64,000 nt of DNA from Echinometra lucunter (GCA_029962745.1 JAPZVO010000102.1:28672-92671); one strand, 5' to 3'. Shown: positions 37,990 through 48,963, counted from the stretch's first letter. Translations and numbers: made by a program. The notes: generated by a model from the sequence alone, not told the origin.

Positions 37990-39060
37990 TTTGCGGAACG
38001 ATAACGTACTGGAGACAGAGCAATGTCACACCGGAACCCACCCCAGAGTCCAATGTAATTAGTGAAATGTCATTCGAGTGGAGCAGTTCAAGCAGTATTG
38101 CTTCGTTTGGTGACCATGGCAGCGGTCGTGTAATTGGAGGCAACGAAGCCATTCATGGTTCCGCACCATACATGGTTCGAATATTAGAGCGAAGGGATGG
38201 CGAGTGGGCCACCATCTGCGGAGGCACACTCCTAGACCAGAGGTGGATAATGACAGCGGCAGCCTGTATGTTCGTTGAATTTCGAGGGCTTGTTGCCAAA
38301 GAAAACCTTCGTTTATTACTCGGTGATTATGATGTATCAGAGCAAGAAGATTCAGAGATAGAAGTGAGGCCAGCCGAGATTATAGTACACGAGGGATTCA
38401 ATAATAGAACATATGACAATAACATTGCTTTGATTCGAATAGAGCCACCTGTAAGGGAGTTTACTCCTTACATTCGTCCTATTTGCCTGGCTCCTTATGG
38501 TTTATCCAGTCGTCTCATGATTTCTGGTAACCTTGGTCGCGTAACTGGATGGGGGCGAGAGTCGATTAGGGGACCACTCAGTCGCTTTCTAAAAGTAGTA
38601 GAATTACCTATTGTTAAGAGACAAACTTGTCAAAATAGCGTTGACGTTAATGACGGTGAATTCACCGAAAACATGTTCTGCGCAGGATACCACTCAACAC
38701 GTCAGGATGCTTGTACTGGTGACGGCGGCGGCCCGTTGGCTGTTCGTTATGATGATGGGCGGTGGTATCAGCTGGGTATTGTAAGCTGGGGAATCGGATG
38801 TGCAAAGGAAGGAGAATATGGTTTCTACACCCATGTGTCTCGATTTCTTCATTGGTTACGTTCCAACAATGTGACAGTTGCTTATTCACCGAATGTAGCA
38901 CAACGGTTCAGCGACAGCCAGTGCAGCAGTGTGCTGGCCTTTAGAGTGAGATCACCAAGTCATGTGACTGTGACAGCGGGTAGCATGGTCGATCTGGAGT
39001 GTGTGCCTAATAGACTCGACGCGTCGGTCCAGTGGTTCGTGGGCAATAACCCAGAATCAG
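37990..39060 (+). CDS. Trypsin-fold pseudoprotease domain plus first half of Ig5 (exon)
   Basis: A 1071-nt exon (357 codons, phase 1-1). A linker starting VCGTITYW gives a likely light-chain cysteine, partner of the Cys in RPICLAP. The activation site GSGR|VIGGNEA follows at about 38122-38145. Family marks: ICGGTLLDQRWIMTAAAC, DNNIALIRIE (Asp102 kept), VTGWGRE, MFCAGY, DACTGDGGGPLA, GIVSWGIGCA and YGFYTHVSRF. The His of the TAAHC motif is Ala (TAAAC, codon GCC) and the Ser of GDSGGP is Gly (codon GGC), so proteolysis by the standard triad should be impossible. Asp189 (DACTGD), Gly216 and Gly226 remain. After FLHWLRSNN a spacer leads to VTVTAGSMVDLEC and VQWFVGNNPESG, the start of Ig5. Haptoglobin is a precedent for a non-catalytic member of this fold; the rest of this protein differs. 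Confidence 0.93.
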
Positions 39061-39133
39061 GTAACATGCCTTAATCTCTTCAACAGTACGCCATGAAAAT
39101 ACATCCGTGAACAGGGACCACAAAACGGTGCCA

Positions 39134-39350
39134 GGTAAAAATGTCAGAGGTAAAAATGTCAGAGGTAAAAATGTCAGAGGAAAAAATGTCAGAGGTAAAA
39201 ATGTCAGAGGTAAAAATGTCAGAGGTAAAAATGTCAGAGGTAAAAATGTCAGAGGAAAAAATGTCAGAGGTAAAAATGTCAGAGGTAAAAATGTCAGAGG
39301 TAAAATTGTCAGCGGAAAAAATGTCAGAGGTAAAAATGTCAGAGGTAAGA
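39134..39350. repeat. 15-bp tandem array GGTAAAAATGTCAGA, left arm
   Basis: About 15 copies with few substitutions (gaaaaaatgtcagag, gtaaaattgtcagcg). Starts about 70 bp after the donor of the protease exon. Inverse array at 40551-40772. Confidence 0.95.
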
Positions 39351-39911
39351 AATTAATGTCTGAGGAATGTCAGGTTTGGAAATGTTTAAGTGACATGTTT
39401 CAGGTACAAATATTGAATTATAGAAATTATGGAGAGTGCGATATACATTATGTTCAGTAAACATACTGTGTCTACTTGAATGCCAATTATCTTGGCCATT
39501 TGGAAATAACGGTTATGGTTTTGGCGGGGTGAACGTTCTGGTATGCGCGTATTTGGGCATTGCCCTCGTTTTCACCGCGGGGACGGGCATTGTAAAAACG
39601 ATAGTGGGAAAAAATTGGGTGTGTAACACGAGTAGCTGACCACAAACATACATTCCACACGAGTGCGCGATTTTAGTATGCAGATTCCTCTTCATAAGCT
39701 CCCCCTGCCCTACTTCAATCAAGCGTGGTACACGTGAATGAATGCTTCAATATTATTGTCCTCAGAATAAAGGAAGAATATGAAGTAAGCAAAATTTAAT
39801 CGTTAATTCGATCTGTTTCTCAAACTTTTGTATTATTTCATCCGATACGCTGCTGAATTTACAACTTTTAAAAAGAATTACTCAATTAGATTATTGTGTT
39901 AACATAATTAT

Positions 39912-40075
39912 GCACTCTCTAAATTCCTTAGATTTAGATGAGGGACCAATCGTAAATTAGATTGAAAATCTCAATCTAATAGATTTAAAAGTCAACCTTT
40001 TTCTCATTCTAATTTTGGATTGGTCCCCAACCACAATCTTTTAGATTGATTTCCAACCTAAGGAATTTAGAGAGA
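39912..40075. mobile_element. Palindromic MITE inside the 15-bp foldback
   Basis: ctctctaaattccttagattta faces aacctaaggaatttagagaga, with gggaccaatc/gattggtccc paired inside. Confidence 0.75.
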
Positions 40076-40550
40076 ACATCAAACGTGGATATCCCTTCTT
40101 AATTTCATCTACCATTCTGACATTCCACTTAAAATCTTTAATCCTGTAACTAATTTCCCATTAATCTCACAAAGAAACATCATCCCATGCTAGGTTTCTT
40201 ACCCAAAAAGCGCGATTTACTTATCGCTTGTTGAACTAAGTTAAACAACTGAACAAGTTTTCGGAAGATCAAAACACCGTTGGGCAATGCGCACATACCA
40301 GGATGTTCTCCCGGCCAAAACAAGATTGTCTCAAATGGGGAAAATTATCACTTTCACATCAAATGAATATGACAGGAAGGCCATTCGAGTGACTGAACAT
40401 ACAAACTTTTACAGATAGCAATGTTATTGAGATCACTCCATTTATACAGTATTAATTCTTTTTTGAATATCTAGTGCTCTTCCTAATTTCAAATTCAATA
40501 TTCTTATAGTACTTGTAACACGTTCACTTCGGCATTTTCAGAGCTGACAT

Positions 40551-40772
40551 TTTTTTATCTCTGACATTTTTACCAATGACATTTTTTTCCTCTGACATTT
40601 TTACCTCTGACATTTTTACCTCTGACATTTTTACCTCTGACATTTTTACCTCTGACATTTTTCCTTTGACATTTTTACCTCTGACATTTTTTCCTCTGAC
40701 ATTTTTACCTCTGACATTTTTTCCTCTGATATTTTTACCTCTGACATTTTTACCTCTGACATTTTTACACCG
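40551..40772. repeat. 15-bp tandem array TCTGACATTTTTACC, right arm (inverted)
   Basis: About 14 copies of the reverse complement of the left-arm unit. The two arrays, 1.2 kb apart, make a foldback structure. Tandem 15-bp repeats in long inverted arms are how the sea urchin TU elements are described, as I recall them. Confidence 0.95.
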
Positions 40773-41269
40773 AACCCACAAAACTACCAAAAGCTGCCGG
40801 ATATAAATTTCAGTTAAGGTTGATTCTCAAGGATCTTTTGCAGCTTTAAACTGTTAAAGTGATAATGTTTGCAGTTTTCTTCAACACTCTGCCTCATGGG
40901 TTTTTGTGCAAGGTGGGAAAGGTGGATTCTATAAGGCCGCAGTTATACTCACATCAGAAGGCCCACTTTCTAGAGCGCTTCTATCTATATTTACTTCGTA
41001 CAGCCAAGGAGGTGAACCTCCTTTGTAAAACGCTCCAGCGTCCGTTAGCATGGTTAGAGTAACAGCTCCTGTTGCCATGACAGCACAGGTCAGCGGGTCC
41101 GATTTTTCCCACCCAATCTTGCTGTATCAGCCTGTCCTGTCGTCAATACATATTTACTTCTTTTAGTTTGCTTCTTTAGTTATCATCTTGTATTTTTGTC
41201 CCTTTTGAACATCATTTTGGTAATGTTTACATGGTTACTCTTTTCTGTCCTTCCTCAAGAAATTCTCTG
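40773..41269. other. No gene recognised
   Basis: Unassigned intron sequence; no Ig-like or protease motif. Confidence 0.4.
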
Positions 41270-42120
41270 TTTTATCATCGTCTAATTCTATATTTAAGTT
41301 ACTCCTTGTTTTCATTTCATCCGTTTCCATCTCTCTTTCCTTATGTTTCTCTTCATGTTTTCTTCCATTTTCTCTCTCTATCCTTTCTAATATTATTCCC
41401 TTAACTTATTTCATCCGTCTCCATCTCTCTTTCTTTATGTTTCTCTTTATTTTTCTTCCATCTTGTCTCTCTATCCTTTTCTAACGTTATTCCTCTTTCT
41501 TATTTTATCCGTCTCCATCTCTCTTTCCCTCTTTCTTTTTTATTCTTCCATCTTTTTTCTCTTTATCCTTTTTATTTTACTTCGTTTTTCATTCTATCCG
41601 TCTCCATCTCTCTTTCCTTATATCTTCTCTCTCTATCCTTCCTTATAATATTCCTTGTTTTATTCTATCCATCTCCATCTCTCTTTCCTTGCATGTGTTT
41701 CTTTCTGTTTATGTTTCGATCTTCTCTCTATCCTTTCTTGTTATTCCTTGTTTTTATTCTATCCGTCTCCTTCTCTCTTTCCCTATGTCTGTTTTTGTTG
41801 TTTTTCCATCTTCTCTCCCTATCCTTTCTTATGTTACTTGTTGTTTCATTTTTTATCCGTCTCCATGTATCTTTCCTTATGTTTATCTTTTTTTGTGTGT
41901 GTACTTCAAATATTTGTTCTCTCTATCCTTCCTTATATATTGTTTTCCTATAATGTTGCTTTTCTGTTATTCCTTGTTTTCATTTTATCCTTCTCCGTCA
42001 TTTCATGTTTATATTATGTTTTCGTCCTCCTATCGTTTTTCTTTTCTTTTATGTGGCTTTATCCTTCGTTTAACTTTTTTTCAATGTTTACTATCTATTT
42101 TTCTTTGAAATTTCAACATT
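41270..42120. repeat. Pyrimidine-rich minisatellite, about 95-bp period
   Basis: Repeats of ttttatccgtctccatctctctttccttatg and tctctctatccttt. Phe/Ser/Leu-rich frames are artefacts. Confidence 0.85.
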
Positions 42121-42169
42121 TATTCTCCATTTCTACCGTTTCCCATTTTACCTTCCCGCGCTACCAGAC

Positions 42170-42356
42170 ACACCCTTCCAGGTTGTAGACAACTTCTGGA
42201 CCACTTCTGTTTACCTTACACACTGGAGCGGTTGTAGAGCGCTTCAGGAGGGAACCGCTCCAGAAGACCACATCGCGAGGTCTTCTGAACCACCTTACAG
42301 TGGTCCATTAGAGCTCTTCCTGGAGCGGTTTATCTGTTTACACTTACGTTAGAGCG

Positions 42357-42388
<32 letters not shown>
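42170..42388. repeat. GC-rich foldback-like repeat ending in a C32 tract
   Basis: gagcggttgtagagcgcttc, aaccgctccagaagacc and cctggagcggttt pair with each other. It ends at 42357-42388 in 32 consecutive C. Confidence 0.6.
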
Positions 42389-42389
<1 letters not shown>

Positions 42390-42529
42390 CTGAGTGTCAG
42401 TGGGGCCTAAGTTCGTATGAAGTGATTATCAAATTGTCCAGAAACTAGACACACTCATCATGCATATCTTGGTGATTACTTTGGACAAGTATCATTAGGA
42501 CTATTTCAAAGTTAATTGGAATTAAAGTA

Positions 42530-43105
42530 AAAGGCTAATATTGTGATAATTTTTTTAATCTCATTTTGCTACTTGACAATGGTATAAACACAAGAGTTAT
42601 AGTTGAAAAATACCGGTCTGAAAGTTTCAAAGTATAATATCGACGGAAAGTATTCTTAAATATTAAAAATGTAACAATGTTTGCAGTAAACATAATGGTC
42701 GGTTGCACAAGGAGGGCGCATATGCACTGAGATCACCTGAATAGTGTATGTGTGTATGCATATCATGTATAGTACGGTGGTGTGTGTGTATGTGTGTGTA
42801 TTCATATCATGTATAGTACAGGGAAGGAGGTGCAGCCAACGGTGTTTTTGTTTTTTGCTTTTTGTTTTTTGTTGTTTGTTGTTTGTTGTTGTCTTTAACT
42901 GGTTGAAAATGCCCCTCTAGTTATTTGTCTCATAGAAATCGGCGTTTGCGTCATATCAATGGTTTTTTTGTTTTTTGTTTTTTTTTTCATTTCAAATTAT
43001 GGTTGGTTTCAGGGTTTCAGAGTACAAATACAAGTACTCATACACATGTTTCATCTTAGTTTGAGAATTTTTGAAATCAGCTGCTCATAAAGTTAGCCAA
43101 TGTCT
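42530..43105. mobile_element. TTAA MITE, decayed copy C
   Basis: The right end gttagccaatgtct|TTAA and interior (tctcattttgctacttg; tggttggtttcagggttt) match copy B, in the same orientation. The left end is degraded and GT- and TTTTTG-rich inserts are present. Confidence 0.6.
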
Positions 43106-43294
43106 TTAAAATAAGACAAAAAGTAGCAAGGGTTGTAAAAATTCGAAAACAACACAACAGCCAGGTGAAACATACATGTACGATAGTTTACACAGAACTG
43201 CCGAAAATACCATTTTAAGATCATTTGCCTTCAAACTAAGCTTACAAGTAATGTCTTCTCCGAATGAAGGTATTCTCTCTTTCTCTCCATATGA

Positions 43295-43295
<1 letters not shown>

Positions 43296-43350
<55 letters not shown>
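43296..43350. repeat. (AT)n(GA)n microsatellite
   Basis: atatatatatag followed by about 19 GA units. Confidence 0.93.
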
Positions 43351-43352
<2 letters not shown>

Positions 43353-43758
43353 GACGATTGTAACACAAAAACCGTGGAGATGACATTTTCCGATATTTCG
43401 GGAATAGCCCTTTGTCAAGGAATGGCAAAATTATTGAGCGTCAGCGTGATCACATCAAAAACAAACAAAAACTGGCCTAAATGGTCGCGTGGAAATAGGC
43501 AGTAGGATACACAACTCTTGAACAGATTGTCCGATTTTGCTTAAACTTTCACTGTTCACTCCTTCTTGTTCTTCTTCATTCGCTGAAAGCACACTGATGT
43601 TTGGTTTTCATTAAGTCTTGAAGTATAGCCTACAAAGTAAAAACGCTGTTTACAAGTTGTTTTAATAAAAACTTTAACAATCTTTGAAAAAATTGTTTAC
43701 AATGACTTGTACAACGGGTTGTTCAGTTTATATTGTAAACAACTGCTGGCATTTTTAA

Positions 43759-44246
43759 AGGCATTGGCTAACATTGTTATGATTTTAAAAAAATCTCATT
43801 TTGTTACTTAAAAATGGGATAAACATTAGGGTTATAGTGTAAAAATACCAGTGTGAAAGTTTCAGAGCATAATATCCACGGGAAGTATTTTTAAATATTA
43901 GAAATGTGAATCAATGTTTGAAAAATATACGAGGGTCGGTTGCATAGACCCAACGTAAGGAGTGCGCATGCGCACATGACTCAACGGACCGCACTGTGTG
44001 TATTGACGTATCACGCGGCGGAAGGCAAGTAACGGTATTTTTGAATTCGCGCAAACAGTCCTCTTAGTTCAGTGTCTCTCGAGACGAAAGCCAATGAAAT
44101 CGCGGTTTGCGTCTAACTTACAGCTTTTCCTTCCAAATTATGGTTGGTTTCAGGGTTTTTGAGTATAAATACAAGTACTCATACACATGTTTCATCTTAG
44201 TTCGAGAATTTTTTAAATCAGCTGCTCACAAAGTTAGCCAATGCCT
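43759..44246. mobile_element. piggyBac-like MITE with TTAA flanks, copy B
   Basis: TTAA|aggcattggctaac ... gttagccaatgcct|TTAA, 488 bp, the reverse complement of copy A over its length. Confidence 0.75.
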
Positions 44247-44801
44247 TTAAACAGCGTTTGCCCTGTGCAAAGAAAAAGGTCTACTACATCATGGTCTCAA
44301 AGAGTTAATGAAATTCGAAATCAGTCCCTTTAAGGGGAATTCTAAGCAAAATATGATTGGGATAAGTTAATACGAATGAAACTGTTACGAATGTGACCAC
44401 CCTTTCGCGAACTTTGAATCGAAAGGCCTTTTCGGCAGTTGTGGATGAATTTTAATGGTTCTTACGTACGTGCTAATTTGAATGATATTAAAGACAAACT
44501 CCTTGTTCGGAAATCTAAATTGATTGACTCAACACTTTCGAATGACAGCCAAAAAAATGTAAACGAGGTTTTCTGCTAAATTTAATCACCACATTATCAA
44601 ATGTACTAATAAAAACTATAATAGTGGGATCTAGGAAAACAACTATTCTATTGTAATTGACTGACTAACTTTAAATGTGACTTCGCCCAATGCAGGAGAT
44701 GTTGAGTATATCCGGAAGGAAATATACACTGGAATTAGATAATAGATTATGATTATTAAAGTATTGAGTAGTCCGTGTAGAGATTCATCAGATTGGTGAT
44801 G

Positions 44802-45030
44802 TTCTAACAAACAGAAATGTTCATCTTTTCACAATCAATTTGTTGTTACCTTGTTAGCTTTCGCCTACTGTGACAGTCCGAGAGAATGGGTCTCTCGGAC
44901 TGTCGCACTGCGATACCCCATCTACGGCGAGTCAGCGCTAGTCTGAAGAAGCCTGAAGAAACCAGTAGGCGAAGCTAACAAGGTAACGACAAATTGATTG
45001 TGAAAAGATGAAAATCTCTGTTTGTTAGAA
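44802..45030. repeat. Inverted duplication inside a LINE (69-bp arms)
   Basis: Left arm 44802-44870 and right arm 44963-45030 are near-perfect reverse complements around a 92-bp centre that itself has agtccgagag/ctctcggact. attgagtagtc occurs just outside both arms (44764 and 45031). Confidence 0.85.
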
Positions 45031-46726
45031 TTGAGTAGTCGGTTGTGAAAACACTTTTCGTAGATCTTGGAAAATACGAAAAGTACAGAAATAGGACCAT
45101 AATTACTCGTGTTTTCAGATAATTCATTTTCATAGACCGAAATAATCTTCGCTATTTTTAGATTTTCGGGGAAGATACCTGAGATAAGTGAAGTGTTATA
45201 TATAATACATAATGAATAACACAACCTAGGATAACAACACGTTTCATAATCGATACATCAATCTCATCAAAACCAGGACTAGAACGATTTCGTAAATGAG
45301 CAATACAATATTTATGATTTTGTTTGGAGAAATTGGTAAGAAAAGGGCAGATTTATCATTTCCATTAAGATATCGTATGTATTCCTTTTATTAGAAGAGT
45401 GAGTATATTTATTTCGCATCAAGGAAGGGCCAATATTAAAAAAAAGTTCTTAAATTCGTTAGCAATATCAACATCATTCGATATTGATCGATAATCACAA
45501 GGATTTCACCAATATTCTTTTTATTTGACCAGTAGTTTGTTTCCCATGGTCATGTGTATCAATTTCCATGTTTGTTTCATGTTATATTGCACTTCGAAAA
45601 CTTCATACAGAAATACTCATTTTCTCAGAAGAAGGCTATATAACCCATTGTCTACAGAATTCTTATTCCCATAGACTTTGTACAGGTGCCATTAGGCTTC
45701 AGTTGCCATTGGGTTGATATACTTCTTATACAAACGGCATTTCCTTTTACACATTTTTCGTAAATCCGTATTAAGCCATAGTTTATCCCGTTTGTACTTT
45801 TACCTTTTTTACCTCAGGAAAACAATCATCATATATAGATTTTAAATATATCACAGAAACTGATACCTGCAATTAACTTTATCATTTTCGTAATCGACTT
45901 ACCAAGGGTAGACTTCAGCATTTCCACGAATCTTAGAATATTGTTTTCACATCATCACGTTTGATAATAAATGATTTTGAATTATTGACAGTTACATCTT
46001 CTTTGACACGATAAATAGAAAAATGGTCACTGATATCTGCAAAAATGATACCACTGCTAGCATTATTTGAATTGTTACTAAATATATTGTCAATTAACGT
46101 TGCTGAGATACTGGTGATTCGAGTTGGATTACAGATCAAATGAAATTGGTCAAAAACAAGTCATTAACTTGTTGGCAAGACTTGGCATTTAACAAGTCTA
46201 TATTGAAATCACCAACTGCAAATAACCATTTTTTTTCTTTATTGATCTTATTAAACCAGTAAATTTAGATGTTCTATGAAAATTGCAGTAGATGTTTTTG
46301 ATGGCCTATAGAGAGCAGCATAAATATTTTTCCTGTTTGTTTTAATTTCTACCAAAAAAAAAAATGGATTCGAAAACATCGTTATTCATGTCCATACCAA
46401 TCATATGAGTAAAGGTTAAATCATCCCTGACTATAAATGCCAACTCCACCTCCATTGCGATCATATCGACCGTTTGCTATATAATTATATCCATTTATAT
46501 AACATACTGGATCATTACGTTTTAACCATGTCTCAGATACACCAATTGCACAGAACTTTATTGTGTTTATTGTGTTTAAAAATGAAACAAAACTATCAGA
46601 CAAGAAAAATAAGTATGGGATTTGAATGAGCGAATAAAATTCATCAGGTAAAAAATAGTTTTGTCGAGGATATTCTTCGTCATCATCATCAGCGAAAAAA
46701 GGGCAATGCGGGGAAAAGGGGGGCAC
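44922..46726 (-). pseudogene. 5' part of a minus-strand LINE ORF2 (endonuclease to early reverse transcriptase)
   Basis: Read right to left: IKFCAIGVSETWLKRNDP and RYDRNGGGVGIYSQG (46420-46580), the endonuclease start; ICNPTRITSISATLIDNIFSN and ISDHFSIY (about 46000-46135), its end; then SGIFPENLKIAKII and NYGPISVLFVFSKIYEK (about 45050-45190), the first reverse transcriptase motifs. Stops and frameshifts separate the pieces. It breaks at the inverted duplication. CR1/Jockey-like. Confidence 0.8.
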
Positions 46727-46729
46727 TTA

Positions 46730-47439
46730 CAAAAGTTAAACACAAGAAGGAAAATATACCTCTATATTCTATTCAATAACACACTTTTAAGGGGAATTCT
46801 GACATACGATTTTTATTTTTATATGATAATAACTACTTTGCAATTGTATATTGCTCTCTCTTATCTATTTTGCGAGCGAGCGAAGCGTGCGAGCAAAAAA
46901 TGCTATTTGTTTTTAGTTTTTTTTTTGTTTTTTTTTTCTGAAAACCATGTTATATGCAGTATATTTAAAATGGCCTGTATACTTATAAAAACTACCGCAA
47001 GTTCATTTTATGGATGTTCCATAATTATCACTGTTATACTTCCATTTGCTCTGTATATAGTTTTCCTCATGGTGACCAAGCTATAATGTTTTCAATGCAT
47101 TTGTGAGGTATCATAGCGACCGATCATAATTTATTAGCAAAAATATTCAAAATGAATGGGTTTTTTAGAACAATACCATCAGGAATAGAAGAACAGATAA
47201 ATCCTTCATGGTTACCACGCACTACTTGAAGTGCCTTGCGTAGCGAGCGAACGTTGGAAAGAAAAAGTTAAATTTAAAAAAAAAAAGGAAAAAGAGAATA
47301 AAACCCTTCTTTGCTTCACTTTAGAGGCACCATTCCTTCCAATTAAATTTGTGGTAGGCACTGTGCCCTTCCTGTCCCCTGCTCCTCTGCCTCGCACTGC
47401 AAAGCCTCTCTGATTCTTTGGAGCTATTCGTAAATGGCT
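46730..47439. other. No gene recognised
   Basis: Contains gcgagcgagcgaagcgtgcgagc at 46870-46894 and a related tagcgagcgaacg at 47238. No coding motif. Confidence 0.4.
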
Positions 47440-48270
47440 CTTTCAAGGACTTAAGGGAGAGATAAGGGGAAATTTTAAACAAGAGGAAATGGCACAAGAG
47501 AGAAACGGAACCTCTATCAGATTTGAAAGGGCACTTATCAGAGAGAGAATTGTACTGTTTTGAATGAAAGAGGACTGAAAATGGGGACTTATCATAACCG
47601 GACACTCATCGGGAATGAAAAAAGATAGACACTTATCAGATTGGAAGGGGCAGTAAATCGTGAGGAGACATGGCATTTACTAGAAAGGAAAAGGGGCACT
47701 CATCAGAAATTAAATTAGAATGTATCAAATATTTAAAAGGGGCACTTGCCCGAATGGAAAAGGGACACTATCAGAAAACAAAAGGGCGCTAATTGCACAT
47801 ATCTTACATTAACAGATGGAGAAATTGGAAATACTAGAAAGGAAAAGGGGCATTTATCAGAAGTAAATGAGGGCACGCATCAGATTTCAAATGGGGCATT
47901 TATCAGAGGTGAAAAGGGGCACTCTGCAGAAGAGGAATAGCTTTATGAAAAAGGAAAAGAAGTAGTATAAGGGGGCAATAATCACAATTTCAGACTGATT
48001 ATATTATGAAGTGTAAAAGACGTAAAAGAAGAACTTCTCAGAATGGGAACTTAAAAGGGAAAGGGGCACTAATCAGGAATAAAAAGGGCGCACTTCTAGG
48101 TTTTAAGAAGGGTAACTTATCTAAAACGAAAAGGGGCACTTATAAGAAGGCAAAAGGGCACTTATTAACAACGAAAGTGGGCCTTTCTAAGATAAAAGGG
48201 GGCACGAACAGGTTTGAAAGGGGACATTTTTTCTTGGACAAAAATGGGCATTTTTGGGTGCTTTGAAAAG
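47440..48270. repeat. Degenerate AAAGGGGCACTTATCAGA array, 0.8 kb
   Basis: Some 25 copies of a 22-35 bp unit with the core ggggcactta or ggggcacta, and aaaagg between cores. Frames within are artefacts. Confidence 0.85.
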
Positions 48271-48289
48271 TTTGGGGAAATGTGCCTCC

Positions 48290-48760
48290 CACCCCCCCCC
48301 CCCCCCCCCCGGGAGCTCCGCCTCTGTTTGAAGCTCGTTCGAAAACTCAAAAAAACAGGATGGTTCATAATCTTTCAAGAAGATGTAGTCCCCCCCCCCC
48401 CCCATAAAAAAACGGACAGAAAGAAAAAACGCTTGTCGACCTTTAAACTTCCATCATAAAGTAAAGGTAGTGTATCTGATTTATATTCCTTTGCAGTTTC
48501 CTTCTTCAATTTGGCGCAAAATAATGAGTCACTAAATCATTCAACGATCAAAAAAAGATGGAAAAAAAAGGTGAGCGAGAAAAGAAAAAGATAAGAGAAT
48601 GTAGGAAGAGAAGGAGTCGACAAGAAACGATGACAAAGAAACGACAAAGAAACCCCTACCCCCTCCCTCCCTGCACCCTCCCCCTAGGGAGCGCGCTCCG
48701 CTAGGTACGCCTCTGGTTGGGCGCCCCCCCCCCCCCCTCAATTTGAAAAACGTTCCGCTG
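48290..48760. repeat. Poly-C tracts and GGGAGCTCCGCCTCTG motif cluster
   Basis: C19 at about 48292 followed by gggagctccgcctctg; C13 at about 48391; agggagcgcgctccgctaggtacgcctctg at 48687-48716 followed by a further C run. Confidence 0.7.
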
Positions 48761-48770
48761 GCCCTGACCA

Positions 48771-48882
48771 GGGGGTGTAACATAAAAAACATACAATCAA
48801 TCTTACGAGTGATATCAATCGTAAGTCTATGAAAAACCATGTACTAAAGAGATACAATTGCATCTCTTTATGTTACACCCCC
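48771..48882. mobile_element. 112-bp palindromic MITE, GGGGGTGTAACATAAA ends
   Basis: gggggtgtaacataa faces ttatgttacaccccc. It sits about 80 bp before the Ig5 acceptor. Confidence 0.85.
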
Positions 48883-48963
48883 AGGTCACTTTATTCGGAA
48901 GCTGCAGTCATATTTTGAAATGTTATCCTCCGATTCTTTGGCTATTCACTTTTTGCATTTTAG

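Noticed and set aside
39107..39460. GKNVR/MSEVK repeat frames of up to 117 codons
   Set aside because: Frames through the 15-bp tandem array; the inverse array gives the same strings on the other strand.
41463..42188. Phe/Ser/Leu-rich frames on +
   Set aside because: Pyrimidine-rich tandem repeat with a period of about 95 bp.
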